NCBI GenBank assembly: GCA_964036665.1
Contig: OZ038527.1
Coordinates: forward strand, 19,738,221-19,802,220
Source of the DNA: Gordius sp. MW1
Lineage: Eukaryota; Nematomorpha; Gordioida; Gordea; Gordiidae
Direction of reading: 5' to 3'
Length of the DNA: 64,000 bases
The position numbers and the translations under genes are program-made. The notes beneath the pieces are model-generated. The model was given only the letters and a program-made list of their open reading frames with translations, did no database searches and had not been told where the DNA came from. How positions within the stretch are numbered: position 1 is the first letter of the stretch; every line of letters starts with the position of its first letter. Below, piece by piece: positions 10,381-25,300 of the stretch.

Positions 10381-13300
10381 GTAAGCTATAAATCTTCCAA
10401 TATATATACATAACTTTTTTTTCTCCGTGTTATAAATGCTACGCAATTTATGGGCTCCACGGAAACTTAGACGGGTTTTTAATGGCCGTGGACTTATGCT
10501 TCTGTAAAAGACTTTTATTTTGTTTTCGCTAATACATTAGCTTATGACTGCTATTTGGCTTTAATTTTTTGACCGCCCGAGCCAAAAACCCATTATTGTT
10601 TATGGGCCCGACTGATTAGCTTTATACTTAAATTTTTTTGCAACTTGTCTAGGTTTTTAATATAAACGGATTGCTAAAGTGGCTAAATAATTCCAAATTA
10701 ATGATGATCGCTACTTACTTCGACTCTATCTGACCCTGACCAAAGGCTGAAATTCTGGTTAATAGCTATTTATATTTGCTGTATGTGATTTTTATATGAC
10801 ATTTTGTCTAAGTTGTTGCTTTATAACGGATGATTGCGAAACTGGCTATATAATTCCCTGCAAATTAATGATGATCGTTGCTTACTTCGACTTTATCTGA
10901 CCCCGGCCAAAGTTATTAATTTGGTTAATTGCTATTTTAATTGTATATTTGCTGCTTTGTGAATTTTTTTTCTTTTTGCTAAATTTTGCATTGATAATAT
11001 ATTGTTCTTGTTAATAAGATTAACAATATAGGCTTTTTGGGTGGCTACTGGCTATCGACAAATGGAAAAAATGACCAATGGCTAAAGTGTTATATTTCAT
11101 CATTTTTTTAATATTTGGCCCTTATTTATTTATACGCTTTTTGACCGCCTGCTGTCTGCTGACCATTAGAAAAATGACCACTGGCCAAAGTTTAGATCGA
11201 ATTTTTTTCTATATTATAATTATAGGCTATTTGGCCGTCTGCTGGCTACTGATCATTGGAAAAAATGACCACTGGCCAAAGTTTGATTGGATTTTTTTTT
11301 GTTTTTTGAATATTTGGTCTTTATGTATCTATACGATTTTTGACCGTCTGCTGACTGCTGACCAATATTTTTTAAATTTTATATATTCCTACATTAAAAT
11401 AAGATGTTTTCTTTAACTTTGAAAATTACTGCATATTTAAACGCGTTTGATTTATAATATATACTATACCAAAATGGTTTCATAATTAAGAAGTTTATTT
11501 ACAAAGATTTGATTTATATGGAAGGTATAACGGGTAATATAAAATTTGATGAACATGGAGAGAGAGTGTACGACTACGTTGCAAATATATACGATCAAAA
11601 CTTAAATTTGATTCCTATTTACAAATTTAACCCCACAAATGCAATGCCTCTTAAAGAGATGGTTATACATAATCAAGAATTTACCCAATATATAGCTAAA
11701 TTTATTAGCGTAGGAACAATTAAGGTGGGTAAGCCCAAATATGTTAAAAGTTCTTTTGGAATGGCATTTTTGGTGATTTTGTTTGTCACATTGGTAATTG
11801 GTGGAATATACATATCAAGGTATATATTATACTTACAATGTATCTCTCAATAATATAAAATTGTTTAATATAATTGATAATCAGGAAAAAGAAGATTGAA
11901 AAGGTAGCACCGAGCTTATGGCTTATAAATTTTGATGATATTGAAATTACCAATAAAATTTATGATTTGTCAATCATCTGTCACTCCAAAACCTACATAA
12001 AAGTAAAATTTCGGCATTAATAATTTACACTATAGCACATTATAATTAATAAATAAATTAAATTTAGTTAGCGCCTTTGTATAGGATGTTTTATTTAAGC
12101 GCGAAATTTATAATTAAAAGTAAGCTCTCTTACCGTTTTTAGCGAGGCATTTTAAAATTAAGAATTTACTTTAAAAAATAATTATAATCAAAAGTTTTAC
12201 AAAGAACTATAATTCTTCCCGTTTAAAATTGAAACTATAATACTTGGTAAATAATCTGTTTTATTTTTTATTTGATAATTAAAATCTAAAGGTAGCACGT
12301 TGCTAAATTTTATGTTGAATATCTTTTTCCATTACTTTTTTGCATCAGTTCTTTCGTTTGGGACAACAAGTCTCCGAAAATTTATATAAAGTGAACTAAT
12401 TCGCAATTTATCATACAAAACTAATCTTTAAGCCAAATACACCCTATATTACTAAACCAAATTTTCTATTACAATATGCTAGGAGATGTTCTATTGTCCC
12501 TCTAACTCCTCTATTATCGGAAGTATATCAACAGGAACATCAGAAAGAAAAAATACAAAATCCAAAACGGGAATATATAGAGGAAATGAAATATTTATTA
12601 AAAGAATCGCTTTCGAAGGCCATATCGAATTAGATAGTAAATTACTAGGTGAAGTTGGTGGTATCCTTAAAACGAGCAACCATGACAATTTGATCAAATT
12701 TATCGGTCTCTCTGTAAAACCCGGACAAAACGCTATTATAAATGAATATTGTTCGAAAGGAAATTTACAAAACTTTTTTAGGTGTAAGATCGATATGGAT
12801 CTTAACATGAAGTACTCTATAATCATGGATATTATTAATGTAAGCATTTAATATTAATAATGAATTTTTACAATTTTAGGATTCGAATAGGCAGAAATAT
12901 AGTAGCTAATTTAATTTTAATTGCTATGCAATTTATGGGCTCGTTTTTTGGTGTCCGTCGTCCGTCGTCCGTCCGTCGTCCGTTACCCTCCCTATCTATT
13001 TGCATTGGGTATATTAGGTTATCGCTTTTTTAAATTAATGCATGAGAAAGAGTTGCCCCACCCCTCATCTCTATCTCCCTCGCTGTGTTATTTTTTAAAT
13101 TAATGCATAAGAGGTACCCCACCCCTCATCTCTATCTCCCTCGGTGTGTTATAATATAAGATTTGTTAAATTATCTATTATATAATAAACATAAATAAAA
13201 GTTGTTTACTTTTAATTGCTATGCAATTTAACTAGTTATATAATAAACATAAATAAAAGTTGTTTACTTTTAATTGCTATGCAATTTAACTAGTTTTTGT

Positions 13301-16300
13301 TATATAATAAACATAGATAAAAGTTGTTTACTTTTAATGCTATGCAATTTAACTAGTTATATAATAAACATAAATAAAAGTTGTTTACTTTTTAATTGCT
13401 ATGCAATTTAACTAGTTTTGGGGTTAGAATCCCGGAGTTTTTTTGACTCTTATGATTGTTCTTGTTACTATCATTGATAATAAGAATTTTTGGCCGTCCG
13501 CTGGCTGCTGACCAATGAAAAAAATGACCATTGGCCAAAATGTGAATCGAAATTATTTTTTTCGTTTTTTTTTGACTATTATGATTGTTCCTGTTTCTAC
13601 CATTGCTATTATGACTTTTTGGCCGTCCGGTGGCTGCTGACCAATGTTATATAATAAACATAAATAAAAGTTGTTTACTTTTAATTGCTATGCAATTTAA
13701 CTAGTTTTTGGGTTAGAATCCCGGAGTTTTTTTTGACTCTTATGATTGTTCTTGTTACTATCATTGATAATAAGACTTTTTGGCCGTCCGTTGGCTGCTG
13801 ACCAATGAAAAAAATGACCATTGGCCAAAATGTGAATCCGAGTTTATTTTTTCGTTTTTTTTGACTATTATGATTGTTCCTGTAACTACCATTGCTATTA
13901 TGACTTTTTGGCCGTCCGCTGGCTCCTGACCGATGGAAAAAATGACTATTGGCCAAAATGTGAATCGAGATTATTTTTTTCGTTTTTTTTGGCTATTATG
14001 ATTGTTCATGTTCCTACCATTGCTATTATGACTTTTTGGCCGTCCGCTGGCTGCTGACCAATGGAATAAAATGACCATTGGCCAAAATGTGATTCGAAAA
14101 CTTTTTTTTTCGTTTTTTTTTGACAATTATGAATTTATATCCATTTTTACAGTGTCCTGGCTGCTGACCAATAAAAAAAAATGACCATTGGCCAAAATGT
14201 GATTCGAAAATTTTTTTTTCGTTTTTTTTACTCTTATGAATTTATATCCACTTTACCGTGTGCTGGCTGCTGACCAATGAAAAAAAATGACCATTGGCCA
14301 AAGTGAGCATCAAAATTTTTTTTCCGTTTTTTTGGCTATCATTGACTTATAGAGTATCTGTTGGTACTGACCAATAGAGAAAAATTGACCATTGGCCAAA
14401 TTTTGATTATTTTAATTAAAAATTGTTCAAATTCAACAAAAAATTTCTCCCAACAATTCTGCAAATTCTTAACATTGTGTTGTTTTATAATATAATGTTT
14501 GTTAGACCCATAATCACTAAAGGCCATAAAAACTAATGTAATACGCAACTAGATGCAAACACTAAATCTAACCCTAACCCTTGCCTATATTACATTTTGC
14601 CTTTATTACATTTTGCCTATAATGGAAAATTTGTATAAATAATTAATTGATCATTAGGCATTTAATACCCCCCTATAGGCATTCTCGCCCCCACCTTTCT
14701 CGCCCATAAATTGCATAGCAAATATGATACATTTATACGAAGTACAGATGAGTCGTCCCCCCTTCCCTCCCCCTCTTCCCTTCCCTTCTCCCCCTTCCCA
14801 CGAGGAAGGCCCGAGTTTTTAATTTAATTTCAATTTTTTGTCACTATTAAAATTGAGAAGACCGAAATAATTGATTCAATCTTCGGATAGATTTGATAAT
14901 AGAATTTTATATATTCAAAGTCTTTAATATTTAAGCACTCTATACGCAGTAAGTGTGGTTCAAAATTTAGTGTCAAAAATTTAGTATTATGAAGTTTGTG
15001 TGACAAATAGCAAAATCAAATACAGGTTTTAATTTAAAATAGTAATGCAAAAATTGCATAAATTTTATATAAATATTTTAACTAGATAATGACAAACATA
15101 ATGTTTTTTTAGTCGATAGAAGTTTATTTCCAAATAATTGCCTGTGTTACATGCTAAAATATATTAAATTAATGAGCTGTCATCGAGCCATGGATTGAGA
15201 TTGTATTGGATTTTACAATTTCTATGGTGATTGTTTAAAATATTTTAATATCCTTAATCATACCTTATTTATCCATCTTCTTCTTTATCAAGTATTTAAT
15301 CACACAATCTGGGGGTTGTTTTGAGGAGTTTATTCCATCCTCATTGGGTAAGTGCCATGTCTTGGTTAATCCTTGCATTTTTCATGACTTTGTCGACTGT
15401 CCTTTCTACGTGACACGAGGTCGTTCTCTTCCTCTCTTTATCGGTACCTCCATGTCCAGTACTTTCCGATTTACATCATTCGTCTCCCTTCTTAGTATAT
15501 GCACATATTAGCTAAGCCGATTTTCGTTTATCATGTCCGCCATATGTTGAATACCCATTTTTGTCATGAGAAAGTCATTCGTCATATGGTCGAGCTTAGT
15601 ATACCCCAAGCTCCACCGTTTCATTCTCATCTTTGTGGCTTGTAATAGCATTCCTTCCGTGGTGTTTAATGCCCATGTTTCCCTTCCATAGAGTAACACC
15701 GGTCTTGCAATGTATTTGTAAGCTTTGCCCTTCAACCATATAACATTTTCTTGTCGCACATTATATCGGATATACTTCGCCTTCATTTGCGTAACCTCCT
15801 TCTTGATGTAACATCGAGCCGAGGTGTGTAAACCTGTCTACTTTTGGCTACTTTAGATGATCATCTAGTTGGGGTACCGGTAACCTTCATCTCCATGTAT
15901 AACGTTTTTCGATCGTTGACCCTTACACCATATCGATCTAAGCGATTTACCACTTTTTTGGTTTCTCTCTTTTGTCTCTTCGCATTACTATATCATCAAC
16001 ATATTGCATATACCATGGCGATGGGTTTTCAATGTCTCTCGTTATCGTGTCCATAATTATATTGAATAAAATAAATTCAGAGCAGGTCCTTGATGCTATC
16101 CAATTTCAATCCGAAAAGATTTAGAGTCTCAATCTATCGTCCTAACGCACGAATTCGGCCACAAATCCGAATTGATTAGCCTATATTTCCATCTCGTTTT
16201 TCAGCCTTGTTACTAAGATCCTTTCCATAAGCTTCAATGAATTGCAAGCTGCCACATTCCTGATGGTCCTTTGAATAAAGGTATAATCATGCTTGCTCTC

Positions 16301-19300
16301 CATTGATTAGGATTTCGCTCTTCTACCAATATCTTTCTGAGGTTCCTTATGATCGTGACTCCTTCTTCAAGGCATCTAAGCAGTGCTTTTTTAGGTATTC
16401 CACCTGGACCATTAGCTTTTCCCTTTTGAACCTTTTCATTTGGGTCCTAACTTCATCCTCCTGAAAGAGTTCGACATGTTTGATTCAATATCGGTAAAGG
16501 AGTCTTTGTCATTTGCATTAAGCATAATTTCATTGAAATATCCTTTCTACCTTTCCATCACTTCCTTCGGCTTGAATAAAGTCTGACCCTTCTCGCTTTT
16601 GACTACTTTAAGGACTCGACATCGCGACTTTTCTTCTCCCTTATCTCAGCCAATTGTACATAAGCTTGTCGCCCCTTTTATGATCCAATTCGTTTGCCAT
16701 TTCGTTGTACGGGGCATTTTTTGCTACTGCAATGGCCTTTTTATAGCTGCCACCCTATACTATTGATAATCCTTCGACATTTTTGATTTCCATTATCTAT
16801 ATAAATTTTTCTTTCTCTCGCCGAAATCCCTAAACGATAGATCCCACTACCAAAGCTCCCTATTCACAGCTCTGCCTCCTTTGGTCTATCCCAGAACCCG
16901 TTTCGCTGTTTCCTTTATGTCCTTGACGTTGCCTGGCGAATTCTTCTCCTGATGTTACTTTGCAATCCTTACTCCATAAGCCCTTTTCCCGTTTGAGTAG
17001 ATAATCAATTTGACTAAAATGCTTTCCCTATAAGTCACAATATGATCTTGGCGTTTGTGAAAATAGGTGTTAACGATCGCCATGTCGTGTGCTTGGATTA
17101 CTTCGAGGTTTTTTCCCCTCTTTGATCTTCAGACCATGCCCATAGCCTCCATGGATTCGTTCATGCCCGAGGCAATCCTTTTAAACGTTAGCCTTGAAAT
17201 CCGCCTCAAAAATTAGCCTTTATTCCTGTCCTATTCTTTGTATTTCCTTTCCCAATGAATCGAAGAATATGTCTTTCTCTAATTCCACAAACCCAATTTG
17301 GGGAGCATAATCGCGCATAACGGTTAGAAGGCCCCCTTGATCTGTAATCTTCATCCACATTAACTTGTCGGAAACTCCCGAGCTTTGGTTCAGTTCCACC
17401 TCGTATCTTGTGGGCAGGCGATGTGTACCTTTTATCTTTTTAGCATTTGTACGACCTCGGTGCTCTTTCATGTCAACCTTCCCACATTCCAGCTTATTTG
17501 CATTATTTCCACTAATTTTCTTAACCTCCTTCGTTGTAAGTCAGGCAGTAACCGCAGTGTATTTTTCAAATTGCACGGGGGGGGGGGAAATGCAGTGCGC
17601 ATCGTTTGTGGAGGACGTCCAAGTTTTATGTTTTAAATTTTTGTTTGAAACTATCATAATTTTGGAGTTGGTTTTTACAAACGGTTTCGGACCTGGCTCC
17701 AACCCTCCAGTTTTTACACACGGAATTGGGACCGTTTTAGGTAGTGTTACCTTGTTTATCCATCGTGATATAAAATATATTAAATAATCATTTCAACAAA
17801 TTTGGTTCATTCTTATTGATAATATCACCAGCTTGCTAAATTTTTTTTCTGCAATCAACCAATTGCTTATTTAAATTTAAGGGAGATTTATTTGACTAAA
17901 TTATTCAGTTATGCTGTAAATCATTAATTACGAGCAAATTTAAGGTAAAGGTACATTCTACAAAATCTATTTGTGATGTAGACATTGTACTGCCGTTAAT
18001 AATACACCAAGGTCTAGTTAGTTTATTTATGAAAAATAAATTAAGCCATAATTTTCTATTTAAACGCTTTATATAGCTTTAAAATTTTGGCAAGAAGGGA
18101 GGGGGCCTAGGGGGGCATAGCATTGAATAGCATAAAAGGTCTTTATTAATTTCAGAGGGATGCGTTCATGAGAAATTCACTCATGTTGTTGATATTTTAA
18201 TTTAACCTTATTTGTTTGATTTTATAAGGGAATGGATTATTTACACAAATCGCCCATACAATTGCATGGTCACTTAAGGTCGGACAATTGCTTACTAAAT
18301 TCAAATTTCGTCGTCAAAATTTGCAACTTTGGCCTAGCCTCCTTAATGGCTCATAATTACATAAAGAAGCACAGGAAATTAAACAACCTTAGCTTTAAGC
18401 TCTGGGAGGCACCGGAGTTTTTAAGGATGGAAATTCCACCAATTTCGGGTATCTTACAGATAAATATTATAAATTGATTCTTGAATTATAAACATACACA
18501 AAATATTAAAAGTTATCGCACGTTATGTGTGGCTCAGAATCATCGGTTGGGCTGTGTTAAATAGATACTTCTTCAAATTACCTATACAGTAGCGTAGGGA
18601 AGGGGGGGGGGGTTTCGGGTTAGGACCCCCCCCCCCCCCCCATTGACAAAAAAAATGAAAAAAAATTAATAGGAGTCTTGTGTGTGTTGCGCATATGGAA
18701 ATAATATATTACCTTAATTAATTTGATATTTCATTTTAGATGAAATATTATAATTATTACATTATTTATACAAGATATTTATGTCCCGAGTGCGTGTTTT
18801 CTAATAAGAAGAAATTTAATTTTAAATTATTTCTCTAAAAAATTATCTCAACCTCTAAATTAAACGAGGAAGATGCTGATACAAGCCAAATTTTAGCAGC
18901 GGGGCGAACTTGGGCTTATAATTTCATTTGATCCCGGACGGGACAATTATTGGTTCTGGTGGGAAATTTAAGCCTAAAAGGCCAATTCAAGTGTTTAGTT
19001 TTAACAATGGCCCTAATTAGCGCAAACAGAAAAATTGGAAAGAGCTCTTTGCAATTTACGTCTCTTAAGATATTTATTATTTATCATATCCCTAAAGGGA
19101 TATGTAATTAAGAATTTGAAGGAATCTATTTTAATAATTGAGGGAAGATATTGGGAGATATTGGGGCGATCATAAGGCATTTAAATTAAGATGAATCTAC
19201 CGCTTTATAGGTTGTCCTAGGGAGATTAGAAGGGAGGGTCAGGATCTACATTTTTATTTGTTATCTTAAGACGGAAAATATTGGGAGATGGCCGGGCTTA

Positions 19301-22300
19301 AAGCCTTTAAATAAAGTTGAATTTGCAGCTTCACCTAGTACTATATTTTATTTATCTCCAAGAATAAATTAATGATATCAATATTATCAATACGATAACA
19401 CGCGTATAAAAATCACTGATGCGTGTTCATGTTGATCAATGGGGAAGAAACAACAAATACGTATAAGCGCGTGTGGGGGGGGGGGGGGGGTGGGTAAAGT
19501 AACACACGTTTTGAAATTAAATAGAAAGTAAAATTATTACTATGAACTTAAGTTACAGGAAAAGGGGTTACCCAGTGAGTGAGTATGCCTCTGATAGGCA
19601 GATGTAATTCTCGTATAAGATCAAAAGATCCGACAATGTTAAGAAATCTAACAATAAATGTTGTAATTAATCGAATGAGATACACTGTTTTACGAGGGGT
19701 TGGGGGAAATGGGGAATCCACGTATCAAGGGATACGATATTATTAATGCATTTTTGACCAAAAACACATCATAGATATTGAATTTATATAATTTTAATAA
19801 GTTTTTGTTTAATCGAAATTCTTTAACTCAAAATAACCCTCCCCCCCCTCCCTCCCCCATGAGGCAATCCTGGCTACGCCTATGTGCCTATAATAACTCT
19901 CAATTTAAGCATATTCATCAAATACCCTACCAACAACGTTGTTAGATCCCCATGTTCAGATAGAATTTTATTATTAAATTTTTAACTGTCTATCATGCCA
20001 AACGCCATTAAAATTGATAGAAATTTCCCTTTTCTTTTATATATACATCATAATTTTAACGAATAAAGGTACCAAAAAGGGTGATATTTACAGTTTTGCC
20101 ATAGTGACCCAGGAAATTATTTTGAGGAGTCCCCCTTATTCGGCCAACCAACAAATGACGGACGACGGGGCTGATGGTATAAAATTAGAAGATATCATAG
20201 CCCGCATAACTACAGCCCCAAACAATTCCATGATTCAACCATACAGACCGATCATACCAGAGGAGACTTGCACACAAGATGTCCGACAATTAATTTACAA
20301 CTGCTGGGCCGAAAATCCCGAATCTCGACCTGATTTTGATTGCATCAAGCAACAATTTAAAATGATACTTCGGCGGGAAAATATTAGCGAAAATTACGTC
20401 ACTAATATAATGAACCGTATGGAAAGTTACAACAGAAATTTGGAAGACGTTATTAAGGAGAAATCGGATGCGTTGGTTTTGGAAAAGGAAAAAACAGAAT
20501 CGATTTTGCTACAAATTTTGCCAAAGTATTATAACCAATATTTACGAACTGAATTTTGCATAGAGCTAAGATTGGTCATTTTATAATCGAAGTTAAGAAT
20601 AATTTAGGGCCCTATTCACATTTATTTTTTGACAATAGAGCGTAAAAATCTGAATGATGTTGATAAAAATAACGTTTATTATTGTCCATAATCATAGAGA
20701 AGAAGAATAAAGTTAATGAGCTACCCAATGATGGTTTGGAAAAGGTTTACAGAATTAAATGTGTATACATGTTGCAACCATAATTCAAACTTAAAATTTC
20801 CCTAAAAGTTTAATTAATAAAATTGGGCTGGACCCGAGCTCGGATAAGGTAAAAATAAAAGTCGGGCCCGGGCCGAAGAAAATATATTTTACAGGACATT
20901 TAGCAAATTTCCGAAAAATCTCAGCTAAGAGCGGGCTAGAGACTTAAACTGAACTATGGTGTCATTAATTCCAACACAAAATTTAGTTCAGCTTAAAGCA
21001 ACCAATAAAATTTAATATATGATAAATATATTAAGCTACTTGACATGTATATAAATTATTGTAATTTGTGATATCATATAGGCCTGTAATGGAAGCCTTA
21101 AAGAAGGGTAAAACCGTGTTTCCCGAATCGTTTGATTGTGTAACGGTTTGCTTTAGCGAAGTGATCAATTTTCTCGAATTCTCATCAAGCAGTTCCCCAA
21201 ATAAGGTAAGTCGCAGAAATTCATAAATTTGCAAACGAAGTTATTATCAATTTTTATGCAATAAATAGATCGTTAAATTTCTCAACGAACTCTACACAAT
21301 CATGGATGCCATAACCGAGATGTTCGATGTTTACAAAGTAAAATATATTGCTAAAATAAGGATTAAATACGATTCAGGTTCGGGTTTATGTAAAAAGGGC
21401 CCGATTTACGACGTGTGGTAACCGTGAATCAAATAATTATAACTCTAATTAGCATGCCGGACACAATTTAAATAAGAGACTAGTTTGACTAAATTATCCC
21501 TATCACTTTTAGAATGTGACTTGAAAATAAAAACAGACATATAACGTTTTCGCTCTTATTGGAGCTCATCAGTATGCCATAGATAACTTTCTAGTCACTG
21601 ATCAAAATTTAATTTGGCCAAATTCAAAATTGCCTACACCGTAAAAAAAATTAACACAAATACGAAAAATTTTAATTTTTTTGAATTAATAGCAGATAAT
21701 ATTCCTTGGTCTCAATAAAATTACACACTTTGATTTTGAGGAAAAAAACAAATATTAATTAATTTATAAACTTTTAACAAAAAAAATAAATTTTATTTGA
21801 TAATTTTAGATGATATACAAAAAATTACTTACACGGCTAAAAAAATATAAAAACGCGCTATAACTAAACGGATGGCATTGATCCGTGTATGGAAATCGTG
21901 TTGGATTTAACGATTTCCATTGTGATCTTTTGCCTGATATAAAAGTACTCTTTCAAATCTAAAGAGACGCTGGAGATCGCTTTTCCAATTTCTTTCAGGA
22001 GAGCGAGAGCTTCAGCGCCTAAATTCCCAAATGTGGTTGCCACTAAGGGAATGAATATTGTGTCCGCGAGGGAAGAATATTTGACTGTCTTCCTATTCTT
22101 TGCACTAATCAAACTTTATTGAATAATCAATCTATAAGTCTATTTGTTGGACATACTTAAAATATTAAACTCTTAAACATAAAATAAGGTATAGGCTACC
22201 ACGAGTATGTTAAATAATGTAAGAATTTGTTATAATATTCGCCTATAAACAACAAATGATTTTGAGCGGACAGATGTGACGGCAATATAAGCGGAATCAA

Positions 22301-25300
22301 AACTTTCATATTTAGCTTTTCTTAATCTTCATAAACTTTTTTAGTTAAAAATGATAAGTTAAAAAGCTAATATTTAAAATTACAATATCTTCAGACAAAT
22401 CATATTTCGAATTTAAATGGTCAATTCTGGTTTGCCTCATTATTTAATGGGGTAAATACTATTTTTTTAATTATGTTCAAGATATTTATTACTTGAAATT
22501 TTTTTAACCGAACATCAATGTTTTTAGGTAGAAACAATTAGAGATTCATATATGGTTGCTTCGGGGTTACCCGTTAGAAATGGACATAAACATTCAAGCG
22601 AAATAGCTAAGATGACTTTACATATTATGAAATCGGTAGCTGGTATTAAGGTCGATTACTTGCAAATTGGTGTAGAAATTAAGATTGGAATTCATTCAGG
22701 TATATAAGCATGTTATTTGCTTAAGGAAATCTGCTATGCTTTTGTATTTAAAGGTTTTCAATATTTAAATGCAAGCTATAATATAATTTTTACATTCTAA
22801 ACAACTTTAAACATATGCGTAGCCAGGGAGAGGCAGACAGGGGTAACTGTTTAAAGCAAGTAGATATAGAAGACATGTGGTGAGTGGCGTAAATAAGAGG
22901 GGGGGGGGAACGGGAAATTCCCCCCCCCCCTTGGAAAAAATTTAAAATTTTTTTTATAGCTTCTCAACGCTGAGGAGGCTAAAACTTACATTAGAAATAC
23001 CATGTCTAAGAATAGATTAAATGGATTGGCTTTATTGACAATTCATCGGGAGTTAGCTCCTACTCCCGATGAAGTTCTTAAAATTTTTGAATTTTCACCC
23101 CCCCCCCCCCCCTTTGAGAATATCCTGGCTACGCGCCTGCATGTGGTGCTATAACTCTTTGATTTATACATTTAGAAACCCTACATTCAGGATTTAAAGG
23201 GCATGGGCAAAGGGGGCGTCAATTTATAAAAAGGTTTTAAAAGAGTGTTGCAAAATAGTGGATCAGTTATAAATTTTCATGCTTGTTAATCAAATAAAAA
23301 TATCGCGCCTGCCTTTATGATAAAATATAATCAAAAGGAGGATACGGATACGCATTATTTAACGAAAAATAACAATTAATTGATATTTTTAAGATAAGGT
23401 GTGGCGTTGTGCAAAATTCTGCTCCTTTGCCCCCTCCCCAAGCAAATTTTTTAAATTAAATTTACCTATAATCAAAAATTAATCATTAAATTTTGGATAC
23501 TTTTTTTTCAAGCTATCGCTAAAGACCTACAAAATGGTATTTTTTGAGGTCATAGTCTGGCCCAAGGACCCCCCCCCCCAAGGGAAAAATCTTTGGCCCC
23601 CTGGCCCTTCAAGCAATTTTTTGTAATTAAGAAACAAGTTCATAACTATAATTATTTGTTTCTGAATAAAACTTTTAATTCTGAACTTAATAATGTCCGA
23701 AGAACTGAGATATATCAACATTTATTGGCACTTTGTTAAAAGTATTTTCATTTTTCTCCTTATTTAACGCGCAAAAAAGGACAAAATTAGATTTTTTAAT
23801 TTATTTAGCCACGCCGGAGGGGACACGACCGTCCTATAATGATAATAATTGACGTGAAAAATAAGCAAAAAAATGACTTTGATATTTAATGTTTCAAAGC
23901 GTAAAAAGTTTCCATTTTCCGCAGCACATGCCTACATTTATCACACTACCTACACGATAGATACGCAGTATGTCATGATGAGGTTGCGTTTGATTGACAT
24001 TTTATTAAAGGTCAAAACGTATAAAACAAACTCGATCAAAAACTACTGGACCGATTTGGCTGGAACAAATCTTAAAACATGCTCCGGAGTGTGAGGAATA
24101 AAGTGTGAAATTTTGAGCCAAATCGGTCTGGTAGTTTTCTAAAATTGGTGGCGGCATACACACAAACAAACATACATAGTTTCATTTATATATATAAGAT
24201 ATGTTTTAATGATGCTTTTAGGGCCATGTGCAGCGGGAGTTGTGGGCGTAGCTGTTCCACGCTATTGCTTGTTTGGCGACACCATAAACACAGCCTCACG
24301 AATGGAATCGAGTGGCATGGGTAAATTAGTAACTAAAATGTTTTTTTTGTAATTCACTTAAAATGAAGTCGCAAAAATTTAGCTTATCTTTTAATAATAA
24401 TATGTTTTCAACATGCCCAATTTGTGAACGATTAAAGTCTATTTTATTGAAAAATCTGCATTTATCTCATAGTAGTTAATAAGCAGTTTTTTGCTTAAAT
24501 ATGAAATATGGTGTAAAATAGACCTGTTTTTAAAATAAAAATGCAATTAAACGTGTATGGGCGTAACCAGAGGGGGCGGCTGCCCCCCATCCCCTAAAAT
24601 GACGAAATTTTTTTCCCCAATGCAAAATCATTAAAAATTAAAAAAATTATGAACTTTTAAATGTTTTGCCCCCCCCCCCTAATCCAAAACCTGCTATGCC
24701 CATGTAAACGTGTCCTTAATACACTTCTCTAGCGGCCACTATTTATAGTCTTTTTAACCACTCTTAGATTTTAACCCTCACCTCACCCAAAATTTTAAAT
24801 TTATAATCTGAATCATTTCAAAAATTTAGTCCAATCTGAATCTCCCCTTACCCACCTTAAAAACCAAATACTACAATTTATCTATAAGAAGTTAAATTGA
24901 GGACCATTACTTCTAATAGTTAGACTTAATTTTATTTTAACTTTATTATGAAAATTTACAAAACGCTTACATCTAAAATATGTTTTAAATTTGTCACTCC
25001 CTCTTTTGAAATTCATTCTCCAGGACTCAGACATTTCAATATACTGACAGACTTTGTTAAGTTTAATCATTTAATGCTATCGTTTTTCTTCGATAAATAA
25101 CTCCCTTCAAATTGTACACGAAATTTTTCAAACCTAAATTTTTTAATAAACCCACATTCGACTCGATATTTGATAAACCGTGCAAATTCACAGCAACTCT
25201 TGTACTGATAGATCAAGTTTAATGTAAAATCAACAGCCCCTTATATATGAGACTTAAGAAAATTTAAACAAAAATTACAAAACAATATATTAAATCTATT

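Noticed and set aside
13435-14400. Regularly spaced palindromic units resembling a CRISPR array
   Set aside because: Spacers are themselves repeated and diverged, the genome is eukaryotic, and there are no cas genes.
14570-14590. CTAACCCTAACCC (and GGTTAGGGTTAG near 28880), telomere-like
   Set aside because: Only two units, present at the same internal place in both copies of the composite repeat; not a telomere.
17365-17787. Plus-strand frames of 83 and 140 codons
   Set aside because: They are the antisense of the LINE endonuclease on the minus strand.
23873-24094. 73-codon frame in cyclase intron 12
   Set aside because: Overlaps the Helitron-like fragment and shows no domain or splice support.
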